Positions 14,727-23,959 of a stretch of DNA of 38,334 nucleotides are shown piece by piece (positions within the stretch are counted from its first letter, which is position 1; each line of letters starts with the position of its first letter). A program made the translations under genes and the position numbers. The notes below the pieces were generated by a model. It had not been told where the DNA came from. It was given only the letters and a program-made list of their open reading frames with translations, and did no database searches. This stretch comes from Rhodospirillales bacterium (lineage in GTDB: Bacteria > Pseudomonadota > Alphaproteobacteria > Rhodospirillales > Casp-alpha2): NCBI GenBank assembly GCA_018662225.1, contig JABJGO010000017.1:1-38334 (forward strand). Direction: 5' to 3'.

Positions 14727-16928
14727 TCACTGGTCATTGGTCTGCGGCAGGTAAATTCTGAAAACAGTTCCCTCACCCAAGACACTTGAAACCGTTATCG
14801 CACCACCATGTTCCGTGACAACACCCTGTGCCACGGACAAACCTAACCCTGTGCCTTCGCCCGATTTCTTCGTCGTAAAGAACGGATCAAAAATCCGGTC
14901 TATAACGTCGGGTTTAATACCGGGACCATCGTCGGCAATTTCCACCTGGGCGTATGTGTCAGCCATTGGCATCTGAAGTGCCGTAACGACCTCTTTATCC
15001 AAATCCTGTTTGTCGACGGCGGTGAACGAGAGCGTAACCGTACCGGGTTCGCCCGCAAAGGCATCTCCCGCATTGGAGACTATATTCAGGATGACGGCTT
15101 CCAGTTGGACCTCGTCACATGAGACAAAAAAAGCGTCATTATCAAGGTGCGCGACAAGTTTGGTGTTTGCCGACAAGGATGATTGCAGGAGTTCAACGGC
15201 TTTGCGCAGCACATCCAGAACATCCTGTGTTGTAAGCTCAAGTTCATCCTGGCGACTGAACGCCATGATTCGGGCAATCAGGTTCTTTGCCCGGGTGCCG
15301 GCCTCAAAGACAATGGTTGAATTTTCGTGCTCTTTGCTGCCTTCGGGGAAGGTATTCAGTGAAGGCTCGTTCAGGATTAATATGGGATTGAGCAGGTTAT
15401 TGATGCTGTGGGCGATCCCCCCGGCAAGATTTCCAAGAGATTCCATTTTGGATGAATGAAAAATCCTTTCCTGGATTTTCCGAAATTCCGTCATGTCGGT
15501 GATCATGAGCAAAAGAGATCGCCCTTCATCCAATTCCAGTGGTGCCAGATGACAATCAAGATGGAGTTTTTTTCCGAACGAAGATCTGACATGCATGTTG
15601 TGCTGTATGTGTTTGCCGGTGGACAGGCACTGGGTCGCCTTGTCGTACAATCCATCTTCCTTCCACGTATCAAGTTCGTGAAAATTCATCTCAAATAACT
15701 GTTCACGCGTGCCACCGGTAATATCACAGGCCGCATCGTTGACTGAAACACAGTTGCCCGATTGATCAAATGTAAAGATTCCCACAGGTGAGGATGAAAG
15801 AATAAGATCATTAAATTGATGCATTTCCCGGAGGTCAGATTCGTTTTTCTTGTATTCTGTAATATCCTGACAAACACCAAACGACCGCATGTTCTTGCCA
15901 TCCCGAAAATCGGTACCGGACCCCACCTCCCGAAGCCATCGCACCTCTCCGGTCGAACTAATAACCCGAAATTCGCTGACAACCGCTTCATCCGTGTACA
16001 TGAGTTTTTGGAAATTATCCTGAACGATCCACTTATCATCCGGGTGGGCCATGCTCCACGATTTTGATGCAGGCCCGTCGCCTGTGCTGTTTGGGCTTCC
16101 CCCAAAAATAGCTGCGAGTTCGTCAGACCAATATGGATACGTGAAGTTTTCGTGCTCGCATATCCAGAAACCGATTTTGCCGAGCGTCGCGGCCTGTGAA
16201 ATAAAGGTGCTAAGCTCCAATTGCGTTTCTTCAAGGTTTCTTCGCTCTGTATCATCCTTGACAAATGCTTGATAGCGAACCGCAACACCATTCTCATTCT
16301 CAACAATCTCTGCATCCTCAGAAACCCAAATCGTACTGCCATCCTTACGATAGAGTTCCGTGTACGGGGTGATCGTACGACCTTTACTCCTCAGGGACTG
16401 TATCACCTCGGTGCGGGCATCCGGGTTCACATACAATTGGTTCTCGATATCTGTGATGCATGTCATCAGGTCCAGTGGTGAGTCATATCCCAACATTTCG
16501 GCCAGGGCAGGGTTAGCGGAAAGGAATTTACCGTCCAGAGAAACTTCTGTAATCCCGATGGGGGCATTTTCGATGAGCGTAGAGAATTTTTGTTCGTTCT
16601 TCAGAACTTCAGCCTGTGAGTTCGCTTTAGCCACTTTCAGGATTATTGCTGTTGTCCAGATGACGGCAATGGCCAACCCCCGATTAAAAGCCACAAACCA
16701 CTCAATGCCCCCACTAGGGGACATGGCGTAACCGACGATTGTCAATACCGTGCCAACGACGGCCAGTACAATGATCGACCTGTCTGTGGGGAACCACCAT
16801 CCAAGCAGGACCAGACCAACATAGGGGACGCCCGCCGCTACACCCAAGGGGGTGTAGAGATCAAAAATCAGGATAAGCGCAGCGACGGTCACACTGACCG
16901 CATATAGCTTGGGGGCTATTTCTTTCAT
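14727..16928 (-). CDS. Membrane PAS-domain hybrid-free sensor histidine kinase
   Basis: A 733-residue sensor kinase. About four hydrophobic segments occupy residues ~8-95, followed by three PAS domains (each with the NPALAEMLGY / KDGSTIWV type pattern) to ~475. A HisKA dimerisation domain carries the phosphoacceptor His507 in GGIAHSINNLLNP, and an HATPase domain has N box VILNIVSNAGDAF, G1 DDGPGI, F box FDPFFTTK and G2 GEGTGLGLSV. No receiver domain follows, so a separate response regulator is needed; none is adjacent. Neither the ATG at 16928 nor an upstream one at 16997 has a clear ribosome site; I choose 16928, which places the first membrane segment near the N-terminus. Confidence 0.9.
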   Translation of the reverse strand: MKEIAPKLYAVSVTVAALILIFDLYTPLGVAAGVPYVGLVLLGWWFPTDRSIIVLAVVGTVLTIVGYAMSPSGGIEWFVAFNRGLAIAVIWTTAIILKVAKANSQAEVLKNEQKFSTLIENAPIGITEVSLDGKFLSANPALAEMLGYDSPLDLMTCITDIENQLYVNPDARTEVIQSLRSKGRTITPYTELYRKDGSTIWVSEDAEIVENENGVAVRYQAFVKDDTERRNLEETQLELSTFISQAATLGKIGFWICEHENFTYPYWSDELAAIFGGSPNSTGDGPASKSWSMAHPDDKWIVQDNFQKLMYTDEAVVSEFRVISSTGEVRWLREVGSGTDFRDGKNMRSFGVCQDITEYKKNESDLREMHQFNDLILSSSPVGIFTFDQSGNCVSVNDAACDITGGTREQLFEMNFHELDTWKEDGLYDKATQCLSTGKHIQHNMHVRSSFGKKLHLDCHLAPLELDEGRSLLLMITDMTEFRKIQERIFHSSKMESLGNLAGGIAHSINNLLNPILILNEPSLNTFPEGSKEHENSTIVFEAGTRAKNLIARIMAFSRQDELELTTQDVLDVLRKAVELLQSSLSANTKLVAHLDNDAFFVSCDEVQLEAVILNIVSNAGDAFAGEPGTVTLSFTAVDKQDLDKEVVTALQMPMADTYAQVEIADDGPGIKPDVIDRIFDPFFTTKKSGEGTGLGLSVAQGVVTEHGGAITVSSVLGEGTVFRIYLPQTNDQ

Positions 16929-17141
16929 CGTATTATTTGTCGTTTCAATTAACTGTAACACAGTAGCAGAGGAGAATTTACGTGCATACAATAACATACA
17001 TGGGTATGAATAGTGTAACTTTCAACCACAATATCGCTGTTCATTGAATGGGGGTGGTTTGCTGGGATAGCAATTGCAAAACGGCCTCGCGCGCACTATG
17101 TATCCCGGTACCGCGCAACGACACTGTTAGTGGACGCAATA

Positions 17142-17411
17142 ATGACCGATACACCACACGTTGAAATTTACACCTCACCCCTTTGCGGGTTTTGTTTTCG
17201 CGCCAAATCGCTGTTAGATCACAAGGGCGTGGCCTATGACGAGATCGACGTGATGATGAATGGTAGCCGCCGTGGCGAGATGACCGAGCGTGCGGGTGGC
17301 GGCACCTCGGTACCACAAATCTTTATTAATGGTGAGCACGTGGGCGGCTGTGACGAACTGATGATGCTGGAACACGAGGGCAATCTGGACGGAAAACTGG
17401 GAGCCGCATGA
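17142..17411 (+). CDS. grxC: Glutaredoxin 3
   Basis: An 89-residue dithiol glutaredoxin with the thioredoxin fold. The redox site is Cys15-Gly-Phe-Cys18, the cis-proline motif is TSVPQIF and the glutathione-binding end is GGCDEL. It reduces disulfides and glutathione adducts using glutathione. The usual CPYC is CGFC here, a common variation in alphaproteobacteria. I use the ATG at 17142; an in-frame GTG at 17130 adds four residues. The stop overlaps the start of the amidase gene (ATGA), so the two are translated together. Confidence 0.93.
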   Translation: MTDTPHVEIYTSPLCGFCFRAKSLLDHKGVAYDEIDVMMNGSRRGEMTERAGGGTSVPQIFINGEHVGGCDELMMLEHEGNLDGKLGAA

Positions 17412-18229
17412 GCAACCTCTTCAACGTTGCCCTGATCCAGACCACCACGGGCCGAGACCCGGATGCCAATATTGCTGCCATAACACCTCAAATTTCAGAT
17501 GCCGCCGCAAATGGTGCGGACTTCGTCATGCTGCCTGAAACGGCCGGTATGATGGAACCTGATCCCAAACAGCTGCATGCCAAGGCGCGATTTGAACATG
17601 AAACCGCGGCGCTGAGCGCCTTTTCGGAGGCCGCCGCCAAGGCTGGTGTGTGGCTGCTGATCGGATCGCTGGTGGTCAAATCGGATGAGCCGGGCAAGCT
17701 GGCCAATCGTTCATTCCTCGTGGACGGTACGGGCACCATCAAGGCCCGCTACGACAAGATCCATCTGTTTGATGTGGAACTGGCTTCGGGTGAAGCCTAT
17801 CGGGAGTCATCCAATTACCGCCACGGTGACAAACTGGTCAGTGCCGAGACCCCGTGGGGCATCCTCGGCATGACGATTTGTTACGATCTGCGGTTTGCGG
17901 GTCAGTACCGGGCGCTGGCTAATCAAGGCGCTGCATTTCTGACCGTGCCATCAGCCTTTACCCGCCCAACCGGTCAGGCCCACTGGCATACGTTGTTACG
18001 GGCGCGGGCTATTGAAAACGGCTGTTACGTGTTTGCGCCCGCCCAGTGCGGTGAGCACGAAGGCGGTCGCCAGACCTACGGGCATTCTCTAATCGTTGAT
18101 CCGTGGGGCGAGGTTGTGGCTGATGGTGGCGAAGTGCCCGGAATCATCACAGCCGAAATCAACCCTGCTCGCGTGGATGTGGTCCGCGCTCAGGTGCCGT
18201 CGCTACAGCACGACCGGGATTATTCTTAA
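17408..18229 (+). CDS. Carbon-nitrogen hydrolase (deaminated glutathione amidase-like)
   Basis: A 273-residue nitrilase-superfamily amidase with the full Glu-Lys-Cys triad: Glu44 (MLPETAG), Lys117 (YDKIHLFDV) and Cys158 (TICYDLRF). It resembles the Nit1 branch, members of which repair deaminated glutathione made by transaminase side reactions. Translational coupling to a glutaredoxin agrees with that role, although the substrate is inferred. The stop overlaps the stop of the convergent methyltransferase gene in a TTAA. Confidence 0.88.
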   Translation: MSNLFNVALIQTTTGRDPDANIAAITPQISDAAANGADFVMLPETAGMMEPDPKQLHAKARFEHETAALSAFSEAAAKAGVWLLIGSLVVKSDEPGKLANRSFLVDGTGTIKARYDKIHLFDVELASGEAYRESSNYRHGDKLVSAETPWGILGMTICYDLRFAGQYRALANQGAAFLTVPSAFTRPTGQAHWHTLLRARAIENGCYVFAPAQCGEHEGGRQTYGHSLIVDPWGEVVADGGEVPGIITAEINPARVDVVRAQVPSLQHDRDYS

Positions 18230-18846
18230 ACCTGTATCGTGTGTGCGGGCGGCTCGCCATCCTCACGCGCGCTTTGCCCCAAATCATTCACCGCGACAAG
18301 GCGTTGTTTAACGCCGGGGATGTCGCCGGTTTCTACAAGACCGTGTTCATAGGCGACCACCTGCAAACGACCCTGCACCAGTTCCAGCAATTCTCCTGCC
18401 CGTAACAGGTGATCCGGGTTGCGGGGGCGGGCGTATTCTTCGTTACCTCGCGCAAACGTCTCATAGACCAGAACCCCGCCAGGGTTCAGGCTGTTTATCA
18501 AGGCACCCAGATGGTCGCGGTACAGATAATTCACCACCACGATACCGTCGAATGTACGCTTGAATAGTGATCCACCTTCATGGAACGGGTGTTGCCCCGA
18601 TTCCAGATCGGCGGTGACAATTTCGAGATTTTCGTGGTCGCCCAAACGTTCACAAATGGCATCGGTATTCTTGTCGATGGCCGTCACAGGATGACCAGAA
18701 TGCAGGAATACCTGTGTATGTCGACCGCCACCGCAGGCTAAATCCAGCACCGAGCCATTTTGCGGCACATGCCCCGAAAACCGGGCGACCCAGGGCGATG
18801 GGTCGGTAACTCTCAGGTGTTTTGTGTGCCTTTCTTCGTCGCTCAT
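18226..18846 (-). CDS. Class I SAM-dependent methyltransferase (TehB-like)
   Basis: A 206-residue protein with motif I VLDLACGGGRHTQVFL, acidic strand end VTAIDKN, and the DGIVVVNYLYRDHL segment. It is of the short TehB/methyltransferase type 11/12 group, which methylate small molecules; the substrate is unknown. It converges on and overlaps the amidase gene by four bases. Otherwise it is unlinked to its neighbours; an AT-rich gap of about 90 bases divides it from the divergent DUF1178 gene. Confidence 0.85.
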   Translation of the reverse strand: MSDEERHTKHLRVTDPSPWVARFSGHVPQNGSVLDLACGGGRHTQVFLHSGHPVTAIDKNTDAICERLGDHENLEIVTADLESGQHPFHEGGSLFKRTFDGIVVVNYLYRDHLGALINSLNPGGVLVYETFARGNEEYARPRNPDHLLRAGELLELVQGRLQVVAYEHGLVETGDIPGVKQRLVAVNDLGQSAREDGEPPAHTIQV

Positions 18847-18939
18847 GTGTTCATTTGCCTTGGCAAAGGTTAATATATAGGCTTATTTAATCAGTATTGA
18901 GTAGCCTTGTTAAGGCGTAATAAACAACGGTAAGCCCCA

Positions 18940-19395
18940 ATGATTACCTATCAGCTTAAATGTACATCAGGTCATGAGTTCGAAGCGTGGTTCCGCAATA
19001 GTGCTGGATACGACGAACAGTGTGCGTCTGGTGATATCAGTTGCCCCTTGTGCGGGGATCAGGAAATCACGAAAGCCATCATGGCCCCGGCCATTGGCAA
19101 AAAGGGAAATTCATCGACCCCATCCGTTGAGCCCAATCCTGAACTCGACCCTGAACAAAGGGCATCCGAAGTGGCCCGCGAAGTTTTGGACGCCGTGGAA
19201 TCCATTCGTCAGCATGTGGAAGACAACTGCGATTACGTGGGCAATGATTTCGCCGATGAGGCCCGCAAAATCCATTACGGCGAAGCCGATGAACGCGGCA
19301 TTTATGGCGAGGCCACGGCTGAAGATAATCAGGCGCTGGACGAAGAAGGCATCGAAGTCTTCCGCATTCCCACCGGCCCCCGCCGCGATAGTTAA
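18940..19395 (+). CDS. DUF1178 family protein
   Basis: A 151-residue protein of the DUF1178 family. The N-terminal half holds a likely zinc site (His in CTSGHEFEAWFR, then CPLCGD) and the C-terminal half has the conserved NCDYVGNDFADEARKIHYGE and a terminal IEVFRIP. The family is almost confined to alpha- and betaproteobacteria, often near ubiG and the glutaredoxin/amidase pair as here, and its function is unknown. Confidence 0.92.
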   Translation: MITYQLKCTSGHEFEAWFRNSAGYDEQCASGDISCPLCGDQEITKAIMAPAIGKKGNSSTPSVEPNPELDPEQRASEVAREVLDAVESIRQHVEDNCDYVGNDFADEARKIHYGEADERGIYGEATAEDNQALDEEGIEVFRIPTGPRRDS

Positions 19396-19404
19396 TTTGG
19401 TCTA

Positions 19405-20148
19405 TTAGTGTTGTTGGCGAGAAAAATACGCCAGATAATTCACCGCCGTATCATCGCCTAGGCGCCAATCCCCATTCGCCAGATTATAAACCGTGCCTTT
19501 GATGGATTTGATATCCAGTCCGTGCGGGCGTAATCCGTTAGCCAGTTCTGACGGGCGCACGAATTTGTTCCAGTCATGGGTGCCAGCGGGAACCCAGCGC
19601 AGAATGTATTCAGCCGCGATCTTGGCAAAAGCCAACGATTTGATTGTGCGGTTGATGGTACCCATGATCAGACAGCCTTCGGGCGTTACCAGTGCCGACA
19701 GGGCGTCCAGAAACTGGTTTACGTCGGTAACGTGTTCCACCACTTCCAATGATATGACTGCATCAAACGAAAGCCCTTCGGCGGCAAGCGTTTCGGGCAT
19801 GCATTGACGGTAATTGATATCCAGTCCGCTCTGGCGGGCATGGGTGGCGGCAACGGCGATTGTTTCTTCACCGGCATCGATGGCGGTTACGTCTGCACCC
19901 AGTCGGTTGAGCGGCTCACTGGCAAGACCACCGCCGCAGCCCACGTCCAGTAGCTTGAGGCCTTTCAGGGGCGAATCAGCAGTGGAATCACGACCGAAAT
20001 GATCACACAGCGCGCCAACCACGAATTCCATGCGCACCGGGTTTAGCATGTGAAGCGGACGAAACTTGCCTGAATCATCCCACCATTCATCGGCAATAGC
20101 CGTAAATCGGGCTATTTCCTCGGGTGATGCTGTTGAAGTTATTACCAT
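19405..20148 (-). CDS. ubiG: Ubiquinone biosynthesis O-methyltransferase
   Basis: UbiG performs both O-methylations of ubiquinone synthesis, using S-adenosylmethionine. The 247-residue product has the ADEWWDDSGKFRPLHMLNPVRM start typical of the family, SAM motif LLDVGCGGGLASEPL, and VISLEVVEHVTDVNQFL. It lies on the opposite strand from and immediately beside the DUF1178 gene, 9 bases after that gene's stop. Start at 20148 (ATG with an AGG 5 bases upstream); an in-frame TTG at 20163 is less likely. It is divergent from lysC. Confidence 0.95.
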   Translation of the reverse strand: MVITSTASPEEIARFTAIADEWWDDSGKFRPLHMLNPVRMEFVVGALCDHFGRDSTADSPLKGLKLLDVGCGGGLASEPLNRLGADVTAIDAGEETIAVAATHARQSGLDINYRQCMPETLAAEGLSFDAVISLEVVEHVTDVNQFLDALSALVTPEGCLIMGTINRTIKSLAFAKIAAEYILRWVPAGTHDWNKFVRPSELANGLRPHGLDIKSIKGTVYNLANGDWRLGDDTAVNYLAYFSRQQH

Positions 20149-20176
20149 TTTACCTGTTACCAAGTTAACCGCGGGC

Positions 20177-20205
20177 TTGAATGCCCAAGGCGTTCAGAGT
20201 ATGTA
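20177..20205 (+). promoter_or_regulatory. Candidate sigma70 promoter of lysC
   Basis: TTGAAT at 20177-20182 and TATGTA at 20200-20205 with a 17-bp spacer, in the 106-base divergent gap between ubiG and lysC, about 50 bases before the lysC start. The -10 match is modest. Confidence 0.35.
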
Positions 20206-20254
20206 TTCGCCGCTCTTCGTTCAACCGAAACAAACAGAATACTGATAAATTTAG

Positions 20255-21475
20255 ATGGCTCGTATTGTTCAAAAATTTGGCGGCACCTCTGTGGCTGATC
20301 CGGAGCGGATCAAGGCCGTGGCGCAGCGCGTCAAAGCTGAACTGGACGCGGGCAATCAGGTTGCCGTGGTTCTGTCCGCCATGTCGGGTACCACAAACCA
20401 GCTGGTTTCATACGTGGACGAAATTTCACCAGATTATGACCCACGAGAATATGATGCCATCGTCGCCACGGGTGAGCAGGTAACCATCGGGTTACTGGCT
20501 ATTGCGCTGCAGGGCCTTGGTATCAAGGCTCGGTCATGGATGGGGTGGCAAGTGCCAATCCATACGGACGCCGTGCATGGCAAGGCGCGTATTGAGCGCA
20601 TCGAAACAGATGAGCTTGATGCGCGGATGAACAATGGCGAAGTTCCCGTTGTGGCGGGCTTCCAGGGTATAGGCCCGGATAATCGGATCACCACATTGGG
20701 TCGCGGTGGCTCAGATACCAGCGCCGTGGCATTGGCCGCCGCCTTGAATGCGGATCGTTGCGATATCTATACGGATGTGGACGGCGTCTATACGACCGAC
20801 CCTCGTATTGTGGCCAAGGCGCAAAAGCTTGATAAAATTACATATGAAGAAATGCTGGAAATGGCGTCACTTGGCGCCAAGGTCTTGCAAACGCGTTCCG
20901 TACAGCTTGCCATGAAGGAAGGTGTACGGCTTCAGGTTCTTTCCAGTTATACCGATGAACCAGGTACTCTGGTCGTAGATGAGGATGAAATCGTGGAACA
21001 GGCAGTAGTCAGTGGAATTGCATACAGTCGTGATGAGGCCAAGATTTCCCTGATGGGGGTATCTGATAAGCCGGGTGTTGCTGCCCGTATTTTTGGCCCG
21101 CTCACAAATGCCAATGTGAACGTGGATATGATTGTCCAGAACGTATCCGAGGACGGCAGCACAACGGATTTGACTTTTACCGTGGCACAGGCCGATTTGC
21201 GCAAAGCGGTGGATACGCTGGAAAAGGATCAGGACGGTATTGAGTACCGCCAACTGATTTCCGATGCCGACGTGGTCAAAGTCTCGGTCATTGGTGTTGG
21301 CATGCGCTCACACGCTGGTGTGGCACAGACCATGTTTTCGGCACTGGCCGAACGCGGCATAAACATTCAGGTGATTTCCACATCCGAGATCAAGGTTAGT
21401 GTCCTGATTGCCGAAGAATACACCGAACTGGCATTGCGGGCATTGCACACAGCCTATGATCTGGATGCTGAGTGA
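20255..21475 (+). CDS. lysC: Aspartate kinase
   Basis: Aspartokinase phosphorylates L-aspartate, the first step to lysine, methionine, threonine and diaminopimelate. The 406-residue product starts with the kinase motif KFGGTSVAD, has GRGGSDTSA and TDVDGVYTTDPR in the catalytic domain, and ends in two ACT domains (around 265-330 and 340-406: SLMGVSDKPGVAARIF and SVIGVGMRSHAGVAQTMF), which usually bind lysine and threonine for feedback inhibition. No homoserine dehydrogenase is fused. It has its own gap upstream and is followed 53 bases later by ptsP, an arrangement common in alphaproteobacteria. Confidence 0.96.
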   Translation: MARIVQKFGGTSVADPERIKAVAQRVKAELDAGNQVAVVLSAMSGTTNQLVSYVDEISPDYDPREYDAIVATGEQVTIGLLAIALQGLGIKARSWMGWQVPIHTDAVHGKARIERIETDELDARMNNGEVPVVAGFQGIGPDNRITTLGRGGSDTSAVALAAALNADRCDIYTDVDGVYTTDPRIVAKAQKLDKITYEEMLEMASLGAKVLQTRSVQLAMKEGVRLQVLSSYTDEPGTLVVDEDEIVEQAVVSGIAYSRDEAKISLMGVSDKPGVAARIFGPLTNANVNVDMIVQNVSEDGSTTDLTFTVAQADLRKAVDTLEKDQDGIEYRQLISDADVVKVSVIGVGMRSHAGVAQTMFSALAERGINIQVISTSEIKVSVLIAEEYTELALRALHTAYDLDAE

Positions 21476-21528
21476 AATCTAGCGTTACTTAAGCCATGTA
21501 ACACCCGGGAAGGGAAGCGGTACAGGTC

Positions 21529-23826
21529 ATGTCTGGTGACAGCATTGATGCAACACCGCCTTTAGCGGAGCACAACACGCAAGCCTTGCGTCGTTTGCTG
21601 TCTCGTGCCCGCACGATTATGGCCGGGCCAGGTGAAGCCGAAGGCAGGCTGGAACAAATCACCGGGATCATTGCCGCTGAACTGGTCGCAGAGGTTTGCT
21701 CAATTTACGTGCGGCGCGCGGGCGATATGCTGGAACTGTACGCGACGCAAGGCCTGAAATCAGATGCTATTCACAACACCCGCCTGCGTGTGGGTGAAGG
21801 CCTGGTCGGTGATATAGCGGCCCATGCCCGACCCCTGGTATTGTCCGATGCCCAGAACCATCCCAACTTTGCCTACCGGCCAGAAACAGGCGAAGAGCTT
21901 TTCCATTCGCTGATGGGTGTGCCCGCCGTGCGTGGTGGCCGGGTTGTAGGTGTGCTGGTGGTGCAGAACCGAACCCAGCGTCACTACACCGATGAAGAAG
22001 TCGAGACGCTGGAAACCGTGGCCATGGTGGTGGCCGAAATGGTTGCCGGTGGCGAGTTGGTGGATCAGGCCGAGTTGTCGCCGGTTGACGGAATCGGCAT
22101 CAAACCCCTTCGTCTGGAAGGGTTGCGGTTGCACAATGGTATCGGCATGGGAACCGCAGTGCTGCACCAACCCCAATATAAGGTTGAGCAGGTTGTCGCC
22201 GATGACCCGGTGCTGGAGCACCAGCGACTTGATGATGCCTATGCCGACATGCACGGCGCGCTTCAGGACATGATGGAAACCAGCGCGTTCGACAAAGCCG
22301 GTGAACACCGTGAAATCATGGAAGCCTATCGCATGATCGCCAGCGACGCGGGCTGGCTGGAAAAACTTCACACAGCTATCGATTCAGGCCTGACAGCCGA
22401 GGCCGCCGTTGAGCGTGTGCAAAACGATCTAAGCGCGCGTATGGGCCAGGTTGCCGATCCCTATATCCGCGAGCGTGTGCAGGATATCGAGGACTTGGGA
22501 TCTCGCCTTATGCGGCACCTGTATGGTGATCAGGGACAGGATACTGGTGAGTTGCCGGAGCACGTGGTGCTGGTGGCACGCACGTTGGGACCGGCGCAGC
22601 TTTTTGACTATGACGCTTCTCGCCTTCGTGCGCTGGTGCTCGAAGAAGGATCACCAACCAGCCATGCCGCCATTGTGGCGCGCGCGCTGGATATTCCGGT
22701 GGTGGCCCAGGTCAAGGATGCCATAGAGCGTATTGAACAAGGCGACACAATTGTCGTGGATGGTGATTCCGCTCGGGTGTTCGTGCGCGCGGGCGAGGAC
22801 GTACAGCAAACGTTCAAAGATGCGCTGAAAGCCAAAACCGTACAGGCTCAAAAATATGACGCGCTGAAAGAATTACCTGCCCGCACGCTGGACGGGACCG
22901 AGGTTAATTTGTTCATCAATGCCGGATTGTTGGTTGATTTGCGACGCATGCATGAAACAGGCGCGAACGGGATCGGGCTTTACCGTACCGAGGTACCATT
23001 CATGGTCCGGCCAGAATTTCCCGATGTGGATGAACAGGAAGTCATATACAGGGAAATTCTGGATGGTGCTGACGGCAAGCCCGTCCTGTTCAGAACTCTT
23101 GATGTGGGCGGCGACAAAGTCTTGCCCTATTGGGAACCGGGCGATGAAGAAAACCCGGCCATGGGCTGGCGGTCGATCCGCATATCGCTGGACCGGCCCG
23201 CCATGTTGCGACAACAGCTACGCGCACTCGTGCGGGCATCCGCCGGGCGTGACATGCGTATCATGTTTCCCATGATTGCCGAGGTTAGCGAATTCGTGGC
23301 GGCCAAGGGCATGCTTGATATGGAGCTGGCTCGACACGAAGAGCGCGGCCTTGAGGTGCCCACCAACGTGACCGTTGGCTGTATGCTTGAAGTACCGGCG
23401 CTGGCCTTTCAGTTAAAAGCATTATTGCGCCACAGCGACTTTGTTTCGGTGGGCAGCAATGATCTGATGCAATTCCTGTTTGCCAGCGACCGTGGCAACG
23501 CGCGCCTTGCTGGTCGGTATGACACATTGTCACCATCGGTATTGTCATTCCTGCGCGCGGTGGTTTCAGAATGTGATGAAGCGGGCAAGCCAATCAGCCT
23601 GTGCGGTGAAATGGCCGGATATCCACTGGACGCCATGGCGCTGATCGGTATCGGGTTTAGAAATTTGTCGTTGGTGCCGTCTTCCATTGGCCCCGTAAAA
23701 GCGATGGTTCGCAGTCTGGAATTAGGCTCTTTGGAGCGGTATTTGCGGACGATATCGGACATCGATCATCGGTCTGTCCGGAAAAAGTTGAAAAATTTCG
23801 CCCAGGACCATCAAGTGGAAATATAG
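21529..23826 (+). CDS. ptsP: PtsP, enzyme I of the nitrogen phosphotransferase system (GAF domain)
   Basis: PtsP passes phosphate from phosphoenolpyruvate to NPr (PtsO) in the nitrogen-related PTS. The 765-residue protein has an N-terminal GAF domain (~20-165), then the enzyme I N-terminal domain, the phosphorylatable His379 in GSPTSHAAIVARALDIP, and a PEP-binding barrel with IGLYRTEVPFM, FRTLDVGGDK and SVGSNDLMQF signatures. It belongs to the standard lysC-ptsP pair. The GAF domain may sense glutamine or 2-oxoglutarate, as in other PtsP proteins. Confidence 0.95.
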   Translation: MSGDSIDATPPLAEHNTQALRRLLSRARTIMAGPGEAEGRLEQITGIIAAELVAEVCSIYVRRAGDMLELYATQGLKSDAIHNTRLRVGEGLVGDIAAHARPLVLSDAQNHPNFAYRPETGEELFHSLMGVPAVRGGRVVGVLVVQNRTQRHYTDEEVETLETVAMVVAEMVAGGELVDQAELSPVDGIGIKPLRLEGLRLHNGIGMGTAVLHQPQYKVEQVVADDPVLEHQRLDDAYADMHGALQDMMETSAFDKAGEHREIMEAYRMIASDAGWLEKLHTAIDSGLTAEAAVERVQNDLSARMGQVADPYIRERVQDIEDLGSRLMRHLYGDQGQDTGELPEHVVLVARTLGPAQLFDYDASRLRALVLEEGSPTSHAAIVARALDIPVVAQVKDAIERIEQGDTIVVDGDSARVFVRAGEDVQQTFKDALKAKTVQAQKYDALKELPARTLDGTEVNLFINAGLLVDLRRMHETGANGIGLYRTEVPFMVRPEFPDVDEQEVIYREILDGADGKPVLFRTLDVGGDKVLPYWEPGDEENPAMGWRSIRISLDRPAMLRQQLRALVRASAGRDMRIMFPMIAEVSEFVAAKGMLDMELARHEERGLEVPTNVTVGCMLEVPALAFQLKALLRHSDFVSVGSNDLMQFLFASDRGNARLAGRYDTLSPSVLSFLRAVVSECDEAGKPISLCGEMAGYPLDAMALIGIGFRNLSLVPSSIGPVKAMVRSLELGSLERYLRTISDIDHRSVRKKLKNFAQDHQVEI

Positions 23827-23959
23827 TCGCTGGCGCGCTTTTCGACTCTTAACGGTATTTTGATGATATTTCTGCACCATCGGTCTGTTGGATTCGCGGC
23901 AGTTAACAAAGGATTCTGTCGAAGCTTACCAACGGGGAACGATAATTATTAGGGCCGTC

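Noticed and set aside
21484-21501. GTTAC/GTAAC hairpin between lysC and ptsP
   Set aside because: The stem is only five base pairs and there is no U tract.
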